From Polydactylus sextarius (taxonomy: Eukaryota; Chordata; Actinopteri; Polynemidae): DNA of 64,000 nucleotides. The DNA is taken from assembly GCA_016801845.1 (NCBI GenBank), contig CM028906.1, positions 14,739,001-14,803,000 of the forward strand, written 5' to 3'. Made by a program: the position numbers and the translations under genes. Position 1 is the first letter of the stretch. Every line of letters starts with the position of its first letter. Positions 12,416 to 27,400 of this stretch are shown piece by piece. The notes below the pieces were generated by a model. That model was not told the origin of the DNA, did not search any database, and was given only the letters and a program-made list of their open reading frames with translations.

Positions 12416-15400
12416 GTAGGACCCGCTTCACCTCTGTTGGCTCCTGAAGGAACCTGGGAGAGAGTGGGGATCTCCATGGATGCTAAAAGTCTGGCTGCAA
12501 CAGTTGCATTGCATGATGCACTGCTCAGTGTAAGTTTGTTTTGGACTCCCTCTTTGCTCTTTGGACTCATGTCACCAAGACAAATCCTGGGTCATGGTGA
12601 TTAGATTAAAACATCTAAATCGATGGATGTAGATGCAAGTAAGCCGGTTACTCGTTTCTATTGCTTGTAAGCTGCACTGGACAGTGTCACTCCATAATGT
12701 GGACTCTCAATGCAGCCTCACGATCCTCTGGTCCATCTATTGAGTGGAAGTATTTACAGTATGGCTGTTTTCACTGTGGCTCTGCTTGCTCTTGGGGCTG
12801 TTTATTTTTCCACAGCACATTCACGGACTGCTTGTGGGATTAGATTTCCCTCCTAGTGGAAGACTGGGTGAGTCAGGCCCGTCCTGGGACTATAAAGATG
12901 TACTTGGAACTCTATTAGGGCTAGACTGCAAGCCTGAATTAGCCTGTCGCTGCCTGTGGCTCAGCTCAGTTAGTTTTAGCTCACCTGTTTGCTGATGATT
13001 AATGAGGCTGGTGTGAGGTGCCTGGGGTTGTTAATGCAAACTTGTGAAGTGCCAAGGTCTTGATGAGGATGTCTGTTCCAGTTTTATGTGGCTTTAAAAT
13101 CTATGCATCTGTCAATGCTCAAAGTGTGCATTGACAGATGTGGGGTGAGTTACTCTTATAATATTCGGAATGTTAAAAAAAAAAGCAGAATAAATATGAG
13201 TCATCGCATCACTGGGGAAATCAAGTTGACAGACGCCGTCATGAATATTTAATAGAATAAAATCCAAGTTAATGCCGCAGGAGCATCAGAGGTTCACAGG
13301 CAATTGACATTTATTCTACACTAAGAACAAACTAATGTCACTTAAGGTTGTGATACCCAGTATTAGTAAAGGCGGCTCACATCACTGTGTACAATGATAG
13401 ACAATATTACACCTTGTATTATTTGTACTTTCTATGACACGGTTTAGAAGTCTGTCTGATTTCACAACCCGTTGGATTTTTGCATCTTATTTTATTGAAA
13501 CTTCAGTTTCGTTCAGTAATTTACATTTGTGTATTCTATTAAGTTTTTGTTCCTCCCAAGAAATAGAATTTCATAGTTTATATTATATGGACAATGCATG
13601 AAGACATGTTATATTATTTTGTTTTTGCCAAAAAGTCATTGTTATCCTGTAGTATTATGTTTTGAATCCGTTAGACTTCTATTATAACTATTATCAAACG
13701 TCAAAAGGAGAAATTCAGATATGGTATTCACAGGTGGTATGGCTATTTGTTAACATTGGACACTGATGAACAGAGCTTGAGCAATGTCAACTTCCCCAAC
13801 AACTTATTTTACAAATACCAGTGCATCACTGATAATCTGTTGCTTACATTAACCACATAAAATGTTAATGTTCCTTCTTTTATCATCTCATCAGTCCATT
13901 ATCGCTCAGTGTTAATCCATAGCAGAAACCACTCTGTCATTCTGTTCCCAAAACAGTCCATCCAAATCAGAGCAGTAATGTGAGGTGAAACCCTATGCGT
14001 TTTAATGGCTGTATATTCACCATGCATGCTCAGTGCTATTTCTGAGAGTTTTACAAGCATGGTAGTATTTAACGAAGACGCTGTGCCCTTCTCCTCAGGC
14101 TGTGAGTGCAGTTTGTGGTATGGACGAGGCCTCTTTTACAGTCGGGATCAAAGGTCTTGCCACTCATGTCTACATCTATCTTCACCGCTTGGTTACAAAT
14201 GCTCCTGCTGGCAGCTTTCAGAATTCCGATTTTGTGACTTTTAACCTCCGGCAAAATTGTCTGTAAAATAACTAGAATAAATGCACTCTAATTGAAAATG
14301 CACAAAAAGCAATGTAACAGTATTTGTAAATTTTATGGAACCACAACCACTGGTTTTGTCCTCAGCTCATCTCTTTCTAGTTACAGTAAATAATCCCAGA
14401 TTGTCTCCGCTCTCATTTTGGTTTGTCACATGTTGCTATTGATTTCAAGAAATGCTGTGTTGTGGAGAGTGGAAAGCTGAATCATTAGTGTCCAAAACAT
14501 CCGAACTTGTATTTCTATTTGTGGTTACAAGCCACAGTTAGTCTTCTAGTTAATTTTCCCATTATACAAGAGCCAGCAGGGAAATCTGAGGGACAGGGAC
14601 AAATTGAATAAATCTGCAACTTTTGAACTTTTGATTACGTCACATGTTCCATGCCGTACATGCAGAACCATGAATGCAGGTCCAGAGTCAGAGTTTAATT
14701 CCTCTTGGATCCACCTGCATTGAATTGCTGTGCCTGCATCAAGCATTCAGCCAAACTGGTTGTCTTTTTTTCAGCTGACTTGTTTTAAAAGGAGAGTGTT
14801 GTAAAGAGGCTCTCGATGGATACATACACAATGTGGTTAAAGGCCAAAAGCTACACATCCTAGGCAAAATGTCAGCATTCTCCCCAGCTGATGATCCATG
14901 TAGAAGACGTGGAAAGAAAGCAACAGTATTGTTCTTGTACTGCTGTGTCGTACTAGTTAATCCTAGTGAAAAAAAGTAAGACAAGACTGTTATTTTATTC
15001 TAACTCTGCTCGCAATCTGTGTTTATTTTGGGTAACATTGGCCTGGATAAATCTGATAAAGAGCAAGACAGAGCTGCTAATATTACCCAAAACTCTGATA
15101 GCATCTGGGACCAGCTGCCATCCAGAGGAGAAATACTAAACCATGTGCATGGTAATGATGAGAGGGACTTTTTTAATGTATAACCCCATAAATCGATGTA
15201 GTCAATGAGAACTAAAAGTCTTTTAGCATTGTATGAAGTAAGCTACCAATTACAGCTAAGTTTAACAAATGGCCAATTCGTTTAGCATATCCTAAATCTA
15301 AGACTGAGACTAAGATAAGGAATCTGTATTTTTTTAAGACATATAAAAATGTCATATTTACTTAAAAGTGGTTCTTTATTATCAGTATGAGTTATAGATG

Positions 15401-18400
15401 TGCTCTGAATTTTAATTAAATGTGTCTTATATTTTGTGCTTACAGTACGAGGCCGTAAAGTTTATTACTGTGAACATCAGATGTGAACTTGCAGGCATTG
15501 CTTCCATAGATGCAGATGTTTTTGAAGTGCTGACTGAAGTAAAAGCAGTATCGCCTGCCCCCTGCTCATTAAAACCAGTTAAAGATCCACAAGCATGTGG
15601 GAGGCAGATGCAGGTAGCTACGGCAACCACAATGTCCGTGCAATAGGCAAAAGAGGGGCTTGGTTGTTGTACTGTATTTTGACTTAATTTAAACCCAATC
15701 TTAAAATAATGTAATCATTATTTTTTATTTTATTTTATTTTTATTTATTATTTATTTGTCTATGAGATGTTTGTGAGATATCAGTAATGTCGTTTCCAGA
15801 CACCACATCATGTCTCAAAGTCACTTCCACTATAAATTCTTTGAGATGATGCTGCCTCTGCATTCTCAACCTGAAAGCCAAGTGAGGGCTGTATGGCTTT
15901 TCCAGATGAGCTGTGTGTCACAGCTGACCAAGTCATGATAACTTCATTGGCTACCTGCCAGAGAACATCGAAAACTTTCAACGTGTGAAGAGCTGTAGAA
16001 ATTCCCAAAGTGTTCACCATGTTGCCCTCTTTAACCTAATGCTCATAAATAAGTTTTGAAATACTGAGCCTCTTCCATCACATTATACATTTTTACAGTA
16101 GGAGGGCAGATCATAGTAAGCCTTTATTCCCTGACTTTTACTGCGAGGAGTTGTGCTAATGTCCCGCTAGTGTGTTTGTATGAATGAGATAAAACTTCAG
16201 CATTGCAACAGAACATTATTGTTTATTTTGTTTACAATAGTGTAACCAGTATGGTACATTTCAGATTAATGAAAACTTAATTTTAAAGGAGACAAAGTAT
16301 CTTGGTATTGTTTTTTGTTTTGCTTTTTGTGGTTTTGTATGAAAGCCGAGCAGGAAATCACCAAGTTTCAGGTTAAAAGGTTTTGGTGGTATGTAAGCTT
16401 TAGCCAATGTGGATTCAGACTTGAGGGGGTCTTAAACACTGTACTGTCTCCAGACAAAGAAAACTTCCTTTTTATTTATAACCTCCTCATTTCATTGTTG
16501 TTCATTTCAAAGTTGGACCAGCACTGTGTCGCCATGTGAGTAGTTGTGAGTGAAACTGTCAGGCCTCGGACATTTGTAAATGTCTTAAACTTCCATCAGA
16601 TGCTGATGTGACACTTACAACAGGGAAATATCCAGATACCGCTTCAGTGCTTTACACTGGGTTTTTATATTTTGTTTATTGTAACCTTTGTATGAGCAGT
16701 TGCTCCCTAACCTATAGTGTTGGTGAAATAGATGAGGAGTGAGCCTGGCACGCCACTGTGGACATGGGAAAGAGGCAGCAATCACACAAACTTTATATTT
16801 GCACTGGGTTCTGTCTGTCATTGCTGCTATAAACAACATAACATTGTATGTTGACATACTGCCACACTGTGATTTCAAAACTTGATTTATAGTGAATTAT
16901 TGTTTTGGGATAGTTAGTATTTACCCTAAAAAATCATTAAATGTCCATAACTCAAGTCTAATATACAGTGTCAGGAAGTCGCCATACTACTGCTAATAAT
17001 CAGTCAGGAGCACTAATGTAATTTGAGCAGAAAAAAACATGTCAGTAAGGCAGTATAAATAACTTCTAAATAAAATCATGATCTTGGCCACTGAATAAAC
17101 TGCTTCAAATATCTTTACTGAGGCTCTGGGCTTGTGTGACAACAAGCTGATGATCTCCCACTGCACCCAATAACGACCCTCATAACCTCATCTAACAAAA
17201 CACCACAAAAGACTTGAACAATAAGGTAAATTTTTGCTACAAAAAAAGCATATTCAAACACTCTTTTCCTTTGAGATAGTCCGGCACCAAGAAAGAGCCC
17301 GTGCTCACCACATGTTGAACTTAATTTACTACAGTGGTGAGGGGTTAAAAGCCTGTGTGTCTGCCACTGCTCTTAATTTAAGCATGATATCATTCTGAGC
17401 ATTAACTTTTTATTCATATTTGCATTCCTAGTGTGGAGCCACAAACCAGGCCTCCTACATGGATAAAAGCCCTATTATTGCAAGGCAACTGTAACATAAT
17501 GCCAGAGCTGTCAGGAAGAGATTTAGTGCCTGTGCAACTGTATATCTTGACATTGTGCATGTTTACTGTTGGGAACGATACAAATGTCTGATATTTGCCA
17601 CTCTCTCTCTGATATTGGTTTAGACAGTTAGTCACTGGCTCTAAATCTTTATTTCAGAGAAGAGACGCCTCTGCACATGTGTGTAGAGAAACGGCAAACT
17701 GGGAGTCATTTCTACAGTTACATACACATCAACCGGCTTTGGCAAAACATCATTTATATCTGGGCTGCAGTTTAAAACTCTGTGTTAAATATGTGGACTA
17801 TGTAAGACTCTGGTTGCTAAACGTTGTCTGAGATACAAAGTAAAGTAAGTTACAACTTCTTTTCAGTGCAGTGATCGTTTCAGTACATAAACACTTCAAT
17901 TGCATTTTATTGTGTATTTTATTGAATCTGCACAAATCAGTATTTTTATTGTGAATAGCTGCGTCATGTGACAGTAGTTTCTCATAGATATGAATTCTGC
18001 TAACATCTCTGGATTGGTAATTTACTTGTTGAAAACATGATAATTATCAATATTGCGTTTACATACAGTGGCCAAACACATTTAATACTTATTAAAAATA
18101 CTGCTTTTTTTTTTTTTTTTTACCAAGTCTCCTTAAATGTGTTTCAAATCACTGACGTTGAAGACTCGCATTCGATGTGATGATTTGAACACAGGATATA
18201 AGAGGTCAAGCAAAAGGCAAATGTAAGCCCCTGTCTTTTATTTTTAAGGTCCCCAAATTCACATGACCCCAGAAGTTAATTCTCCTTTATGGATTTTTTT
18301 TTTGTTTTAGGACCCGACACATTCGTTTTGTATTGTTAAAAAGCTGCGAAAGGGAGTAAAAGTGCTGCCATCATCGATCTATAGGTCAGCAGGGGCAAGC

Positions 18401-21400
18401 TTGTACTTCAATGAAAAAGAGACTAAAACTTACCTCTCAGGATGTCTGTGTCTAATTCTAAATGTCTTGTTGTGTTTTCGGGGAGTAGAAGAAATCTCCA
18501 GTGACAAGTGCCTTTGGCAATACTGTGTGAGCTCAGTTTGTTACAAAAACTCAGCAGTATGATGAGTTTAACCCAGCTGCCTCTTGTGGGAAAATACCAT
18601 CAGGATTTACTTTAAGATGATCTTGTTTTCAGTGATCGCGAGTTGACTGGGAGTCGACTTCACTGTCCTCACATATGTAACCACTTCCAGATGAAGGTGG
18701 GTTTTAGCGACATTTAAAAAATCCTGTTAAAGTTCCATTGAAAACAGGACGATTTCCCTCAACAGATGGCACAAGCCACCCACAGTGAGAAGGTGAAAAA
18801 AACATTGACGTGGTCTCAGAGAGGAGAAACTAAACCGGGACTCCAAAGCTTCCTCCTTATTCATCAGCCACATGGAGATTTCTGCGAGCGAGGCTCTCGC
18901 CAAAACTGTGGCTTCGCTCATGCGTCTTGACACCGGCGACACCTCATTTTGATGAGTTCACGGTTGAGGCCACATTTGTCAGACAGTCTGGAGAAGGAGG
19001 TGTGACAATCTGGGGGATTTTTTCAGGGGCAGATTAGGATGTTAGAGTTTTGTACCGTGTGCTTCCGCAACACTGAGAAGTTTGTCTTGACATTTTAGTG
19101 ATTTTAATGGTGCAACTGTCCGAATCACTCCACATCAAGTAGTCACTTAACTCCCTAATGCTTCCTGCTCCGGAGGCGTAAAAACCTCTTGGCTCTTCCC
19201 ATATCAGAAGAATGAAAACCCTGTGTGTTTTTATATCCACAGTCATATGATATTAAATTGACAGTTCAGACTTTGGGTTAGTGAATTACACGGCTTAGTC
19301 TCCACTCCTAGATAAATTTGTTTTGATTCAGGCATTTTCTCATCCAAATGGCCACAGATGACCTCTTACTATGTCAGCGACTGTTTTATGAGAGGAAAAT
19401 TTTTTCCCTTTTTCAGGCAAACTCTGCCCTGTTGTTGTTTTAAATTGAAGGCATTTATGGTGAAAAAGGAGATATTCATTGGTAGTCATGTCACCAACAG
19501 CCCTTCCTGACTACATTTTTATTTGTTTTCCACTGTGAGCTTATTGTGGCCAGTTAAAATGTCCACTGACGTGTTTTACCATGCATTATGTATTCCCTTA
19601 TCACTGGACTGTAGCATTTGAGCTGCTTTATATTCACTGATCTGTAAAGTGAGACCAAGAAACGCAGCAGTGCTTCCCTGAATGTTATCATGTTGTTTTT
19701 AGTGATTTTTATCCAGGCTTTATTCAGCCCCATGCTGCAATGCAACATAATTCCGCACTGACCACAGAAGCGTTTGGCAATTTTATTTATTTTTCTCAGC
19801 ACTCTTAGCTTGTTGTTCTTTTCTCTCATCACTTATTTCCTGTGTGGAAGGAGACACTTCATGTTTGTTTTGGCCCAGGTGGTGTTTTGGCTCAGAACTG
19901 AATGAGCTGCTACGGGTGGGAGAGAACCAGACTATTGAGTTCACCTCAAATGTTTTAGTCCATCCTTGGCCAGTTTCTCCTTCCATCCAGTCCTTTCTTT
20001 CACCTTTCTCCACCTCTGTATACTCTAAGCTAAACTGGAGATGACCACAGCCTCTGTGATGTTTTAGAAATTTGCAGTCATTTGTCTTTAGAAGAAGGTT
20101 TGGCATCTCATAACTACATGTAAAGCTCAACAGTCACATGTTATTCTGCATCGCTGAGGTAGTTTTCATTTTTAACATGTTTCTTGTGAGTGTTAGGACC
20201 CAATTTGTGCCATACGTCTGTGGGAAATATGTTTTCATTACAAGACAGAGCAAAAGAAAAATGTTAGCTACAATCAGGTGGTCCACATTGAAGCAAAGTG
20301 AGAGCTGTAGATTGAAAAAAAATCCCTGGAGTTTGGCTGTTGGCTGCTGTTCCATCTAAAAAAAAGTTTTGTGTTGTTATGACTGTTTCCTGTACAAGAT
20401 GCCCACACTGCTAGTTTCCTTACTGGCGATTATGGTCTGTTTGGGATCGACCCTGGTGCTGCACTAGCTACAGTGCAGTGTGACTGAGTGAATTGTAGCT
20501 CACTGGGAACAGTTTTGGCTGCTCCACCACCTGTTTGCACAGCGAGTTACTTTTACTGCTGGTTTGAGTGAATTTATGGACTGCTGATGTTAACTGTTCT
20601 ATTTTTACTGTGCCCAGGTTTCCTGTAATGTATTACCACCAAGACGACACAGAGAGCTCACACCATAGAGATTTAGGAAGATAATTAAGACAGTCACACC
20701 AAAACGATGTCCTCTGTAATGTAACACGAAACCCACTAAGTAGTTATTCTATTATAGCCATTAATTTGAGTTTATAGAGTTCATTTAGCAAGTGCTGCAT
20801 AATTTAGTTTTGTAAATCAAACGTTTTATACCTAATTAGGTCTTTTTATTTGACCAGGAGCAGTTCATATACTTGCTCACATCCAATAAACCTAAAGAAT
20901 TATTTTATTGAACACCTGAAGTACACACTTTGATGCTTTAGCGACAGCTGTTTCACTCTAAAATGTCACTCCACACTTCCTTATCCAAACCCTTTTCTTC
21001 TTTGCGGCGCAGAGTCTTGGCTGTGATGAGTATCTTGGATCAGGAAAGGTGATGGACAAGTGCGTGTGTGTGGAGGCGACAACTCAACCTGTAAGCTGGT
21101 CTCTGGAGTCTTCAAACACAGTGTGACCAAGATCGGCTATCACAAGATATTCGAGATCCCAGAGGGAGCGACCAAGATCAACGTCACAGAGATGGTGAAG
21201 AGCAGGAACTACCTAGGTAGGAAAAAAAGAGGCTTTTCACATTGATACTGATACTGTTAGTTTCACAACATAGAGCAACTAAAGCTCAGTTGAACAGTGG
21301 TCCTTAGTCTTCTTGCTCAAGACTAGTTTACTGGCATTTATTTTAGCTACTGTTTTACATCTGTTTTGCATCAGGCAGTTAGTAATACTTGAAGATGAAG

Positions 21401-24400
21401 GGATGGGGGGGAGTGGGGGGGTCTTACAATTGCCTGTTGTCAAGAGTTCAGTAATGTGGTATGATCCAGAAAGCTGAATGCCTCAGGCTATTTCTCGAGG
21501 CAGTATAGTGAGTATAGAGGGAGTAATGATTGTTGGTTTGATCCCCTGCTCTTGATGAATATATGTGTGTAGGGTTAGGTGTGTGTGTTCATTTGTGTGT
21601 GAATAGATGATTGACACATAGCGTAAAAGTCTTAAAGTGGTTTATAGACTGGAAAAGTGCTATATAAAGTCCATTCCATTTACCATGCCAGAAGAGTGTG
21701 TTTGTGTGTGAAGTTGTCGAAACTGAGGCACTGGCACTGACTGGGATTTTCTGCTCTGAACTGGTAAATCTTTGTTAATTTCATATTTCACTTTGAAAAT
21801 ATTTTCCTCCAAATGTTGGCTTTGAGTAGTTCTGCTCAATCACAGCCAGGTTTACAGTTTCATCAGCTGCACTCTGCTGCAAAGCTTTGATTTCAGTTCA
21901 AAACAAATGTAGAAGAAATGGAAATCTTCATCCATTACATGTAATATGTTACAGATTAAATATATGACACCAGTGAAAAAAAGAAATAAAGCTTGTGAAA
22001 TTACAATAAGAAATTTGTAAATGACAAATGTAAGAAATGTTTTTCATTTGACATGTTGACATTTGGCAATAACTACTCATTCCAGCTGTGCAAGGGGAAA
22101 CAGGCAGCATCTGCTTGTAAAATGAATTCAGTTTGTCTGATTAAAAGACAAATCATTGATGGGTGGTGTCGTTTTTTTTTAGGATTTCTTCATAGAGCAT
22201 GTAGGTTGTATTACCACCCATTTCTGTGGTGCAGACTTTCAGTGGAGTGTCTGTTTGAAACCCACTACACAGATAATTGGTGTCTTTATAAAGGTGTAAG
22301 AGTGGGACGCGTTAATGAGTTATTTTCACAAGTGACTGCTGGAATGTCAGACATTGTTTAGTGAGAGCCGTGCCTCAGCTCAGTGTTGGGTTCAGAGGAA
22401 GAAGGATTTCACCCTACGGTCACATCCCTTGAGGAAAGTGCATAAACATGCTTTCATTAGAAGATCTTACCCCTGAAACCTCACCATCCTTTTTAATTAA
22501 GGTGAGGAATTTTACCAATCTAAAATAAACGAGGAGCACTCATACACACACACACAAACACACAGACACACACTACTGTTGGTTTAGATTTTCTAGAACA
22601 CTTCTGTATTAAGCAAAAAGTTGTGCATGGACAAGGGCTTCATTCACTGTCACAATGTAAGATGCAGTCTGAGATACTGTAACATCACCAGGGATAAGCA
22701 GTATAATAAACAGTTTTTATCTTAAGATGCTAGTTTCAGGTTGGCCATTATGGCTTAAAATTTCAGATGGCAACGTTTTCATTTACAAGTTTTTAAATGT
22801 AAAAAGAAAGAAGCTCTTAGTATAATAGAAGGACAGGAATGTCCATGTCCAAGTCCATGATTTTCTTCAATAGGCCTCTGTTCTACGCTGTGTATCTCTA
22901 ATAGTGCATTTAGTTGTCCAAACACTGTTTTACAAGCCTGTCTAATGTTACATTTCTAATGCTTTTCTAATGGCCTCTTGTACTTAATCCATGAAATCAG
23001 TGGAAAACATTTTGGAAGATTTTGTTTCAGGATTTGCATGAAAGATTTGCCAGCACAACAGATTGTCACGTTTATAGAAGACATTGCTTTGAAAGTGCAC
23101 GTGAGAGCATTTATTCGGTTAGCTACAATTACTTTTTTTTTTGGGTGGAAAGAGTCAATGTCAGACATTTTTATTTATTTATTTACTACATTGCTCATTA
23201 TATCTAAATGGTTAAACAATAATTCTGTGAAAGAGGCTGTTGCAGTATTTTTCTTTTCATTTGAGCACAGAACTGTCAATGATGATTTTGCGGTTGTTCC
23301 AGCTCTCCGAAGTCGATCGGGACGATCCATCATTAATGGAAACTGGGCTATTGACCGACCCGGGAAGTACGAAGGAGGGGGGACCATGTTCATTTACCGG
23401 CGACCCAATGAAATCAGTAGCACAGCTGGGGAGTCCTTTCTAGCTGAAGGACCCACCAATGAGATTCTGGACGTTTATGTGAGTAAAAAATCAGTTCAGG
23501 CCTAAAGCTACTTATTATGGTGACTCTCCTCTTTGGTTCATACTGAAATGTACCTGTTTGGCCAGAAAAAATAAGAGTTACAGAACAGATAATACATTTT
23601 GAAAGGGCAAATATTTTAAGATAAATAGTTTTACTTGACTTACTTACTGTTGAGTAAGTCTACTTTACTTTCCCTCAGATGATCTTCCAGCAGCCAAACC
23701 CTGGAGTTCATTATGAGTACATTCTCCCCTCTGAGAAACCAGTCGTCCCTCAGCAACCAAACCACAGACAAGAAGGTAAATGAGTCCTCCGTAACTAATA
23801 TTTACTAAAGCTTGGTTTCTTTGCTTAATACGTTGTTGAGACAAAGTGATAAACCAAAAAAGATTAGTCAAAAATTAGCAATAGTTGTAGTCCTACACAT
23901 ATCCATCTCCTCATACAGCTTTTATTTTATGCTTTCATGTATTGTTATGTGTCCATGTCTCAGGAAACACTGTGAATGGTCAGAGCGGATTCGACCATCA
24001 TGGCAATACTCACCAGGAAAACTTCAACCCAGCAGGTGGAGACAGGTACCCTCCTCATGTTCCCAATAACCAAGTACCCATCATACAACCAACCAGACGT
24101 GAGCGAGATTACAACTGGAAACTAGCTGGTGCTACCGAATGCAGCGCCTCCTGTGGTAAAGGTAGGGAAACATACACATAATACTCTGTGTGTTGTGTAT
24201 TTATGTTTTAATTGCCGACATCAAGATGATAAATCAGAATCAAATCTCTGATAATACACAGCCAAGTCTGGTATTTCCAAAAATAAACACAGTTCCAGTG
24301 TACTAAATTGTGGAAAAAAACTTGAACTTTTTGTTACTTAAACGTCGGTTTGCTGACCTTTCCCACATTCACTAATGGAGAAAACCAATTCCTCTGAGCT

Positions 24401-27400
24401 CTATTTTACAGAGTGTCTTTGTCTTTTACCCTGCTTTGTGTTTTAGGATTCAGATACTCTGTCTTTCATTGTGTCCACCGGCTGAACCATGTCCAGGTAT
24501 CGGATGCTTTGTGCGACAGCAGCAGTAGACCGAGTCCGCAGGAGGAGGCCTGCAACCTGCAGCCCTGCCCAGCGTTGTGAGAACTCTTTACACACTCTTT
24601 TCATATCACACATGAGAACTGTGAAAGAGTGTCTCTATTATACATACCACAGTTATAGACATTCAGAAAAACTGACCCTAAAGTTTGGTTCATTAAAACT
24701 AGCATTTGAAATACAAATGAACAAATCACAATATGATAAAAAACAAAATACAGCATATCTTACACCAAACTTTCTTCCCTGGGCAGCTGGGACATTGGGG
24801 AATGGTCAGAATGCAGTAAGACCTGTGGCCTGGGCATGCAGCATCGACAGGTCCTGTGTCGCCAGGTTTATGCCAACCGCACCCTCAACGTTCACACGAG
24901 CCGCTGTCGACACCTAGAGCGACCCGAAACCACCAGCACCTGCCAGCTGAAGATTTGCAGCGAGTGGCAGATCCGCTCTGAGTGGACTGCTGTAAGTGCT
25001 GGTGTTTAGTCCTTGTGTATTTACAGCTTACTAGTGAAAATGCTTAATGATTCCCTCCAGTCTCTCTAGTGTTGCTTTCCTCCACAGAACAGTATTAACC
25101 CTGTGGCATGTGTGTCTGTAGTGCTCTGTGCCATGTGGGCTGGGTCAGAGGTCACGAGAGGTCCGCTGTGTCAGCAACGTGGGTGACTTTGTTCCTGATG
25201 AAGAGTGCAACATGAATCTGCGGCCCGTTGACGTAGAGAACTGTGACATGGGGACCTGTGCCAAGAGCTGGTTTTACACTGAGTGGGGCAATAGGGTAGG
25301 TGTTACAAGTCAATGGGAGACATAGTAACTTTCATTCATTTCTATTAACAGTGGTAGTCATTGTGTATAAGCAGCAGCTCTCGATAACCAGATTCTATAA
25401 AGATCTTTTAATAAAGATTTTGACAGTGAGAAAAGCTTGGACAAAGATTCATTTGTACGCCCAGATGATGATAAAAGCTTGGACAAAGCTACGTTTGTCC
25501 ACCCTGATAACGATAACAAATGATGCTCCTTTCCTGCTGTCGACACTCCTTTTTTGTGTTTGGCTCTCAGCTACAATGCAGGAGTGGAGTGACCTTCATG
25601 GAGTAGATTGTCTGTAGCAGAAGGAGCTTGTAGCTGTTTAAGAATCAGAGCTGTGGTAATAACTCTGATGTCCTCATCTTCTGAGGAATTAAAGGTGTTT
25701 GATGAGGAAATAAGTCAAATTAGAGTGATGAAGACAGGAAATGAGTACCATTTGAGATAGAACTTTAGAATGGCTAAATATAGAAAATAATACACATGAG
25801 GGGTTGTTCCTGTTTTCAGCCAGCATCGGAGGAGAACAGTTCAGAGTCGAATGACCAGTAACTTCCTCTCCTGCAGTTACCAGTTACTAAGCAGATGACA
25901 GGAGCAGGAAACAGAGATAAAGGCAGCTCTTTGTTTCACAGTGATGAAACAGCTGAACTGTAAAACATTATGACAGGCGAGTACATTTGGACTCAAAAAG
26001 GGTTACTTATTTCACCAACTCTACCTCAGATTTGAAGCATTTAATTGATGATTGACCTAAAGTGTAAGTGTTGCTCCACAGTGCTCTGCTGAATGTGGGA
26101 TGGGTGTACGGACCAGAGGAGTCCTCTGCCTGACCAACCACATCAGTAGCCTTCCTCTGGAGGGGTGTGGCAGTGAGCGGCCTGCAGATTCTCAAGTCTG
26201 CAACAACGGCCCCTGTGAGAATCGCATAGAATGGTTCACTGGCCCCTGGAGCCAGGTATGAGGACAAATGGAGGTCACACTGGGTTTAAGGGGGAGATGT
26301 CTGGAGTAGCTAATTAAATGGGATTTTATAACGGCTTTACATTAACATGCCTGCACCACTGTTCCTGTCTTTATATTGCAATGTTTGATTAAATCCATAT
26401 GTTTTATACTGTCGTTGTATGTGACCCAGTGCTCTGCAGAGTGTGGCACAGGGAGCCAGCAGAGGTCAGTGGTATGTCTGATGAAGTCGGATGAAGGATT
26501 CGCTGTCATGCCACCGTATGAATGCTCCTCCCTGGAGCGGCCACTCAGCCAGCAGAGCTGCAGTGTTAAGGCCTGTGGAGCAAAGTGGTACCACACTGAT
26601 TGGAGTGCTGTGAGTAAGACACAAATTAGGATAGATCCACTGTGACCAAACAACCCATCTTTAGAATTAGTCTGAAATGTTTCTACACTGATTGCTGCTC
26701 TGAAGTACATGGCATCATCATTTTGGTGAAAACTGGTGAAAAGAGCACAAAAAACAACAGTGTGTGCCTGGATAGCCAAATGGTTATGGCACACCACATT
26801 GGCATATACTGTAAAGCTGCAAATAATAGCTGAGTGGTGAATAGACGACGTCTCTTTTGCAGCAACACATTTGGGCAATAAACGCCAGTCTAAAGTAAAG
26901 GGTAACTTTCTCCTTGTCGTTGAATTTCATTCATTCTAACTCCCCCACACCCAGACCAGAGCATGTGAGCAAGGAGTGGAGTGTGCAAAATATAGTCGGA
27001 GCGTGGCGCTGGTTTTTACCCAAAGGCCAGAGCGATCGCTTCACCTCCTCTCACACCACGAGTCTAGGGAACGCACAAATCCACCTAGAATTCACTTGTG
27101 CCTTTAACAATTAACAAAACTGTTAGCCTACACTTCAAACAATTTGAGCAAGCGTGGAACGATTTCACCAGAGCAGGATGAAATTGTAGGTGAACTGAGA
27201 GCAGTATTGAGGGGAGCAGACTGGTGCGACTTTGAGTGGTGGAGCGAACACCCACATGAGTGGGGAGCAGAAATTCTCGGAGCTCAGCTCCACTCACATG
27301 CTCTGACCCAGGTCATAACCTAAAATCTATGTTCTTTGCTTCTTTTCAAGCATGGAAAACGTCTGCATCTAACAGTAGAATGTTTCCAAGTTTCCATTGA

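Noticed and set aside
15422..15646. Open frame after an acceptor-like ttacag inside thsd4 intron 1
   Set aside because: It does not match any thsd4 domain, and its inclusion is not needed because exons at 12341 and 21013 already join in phase.
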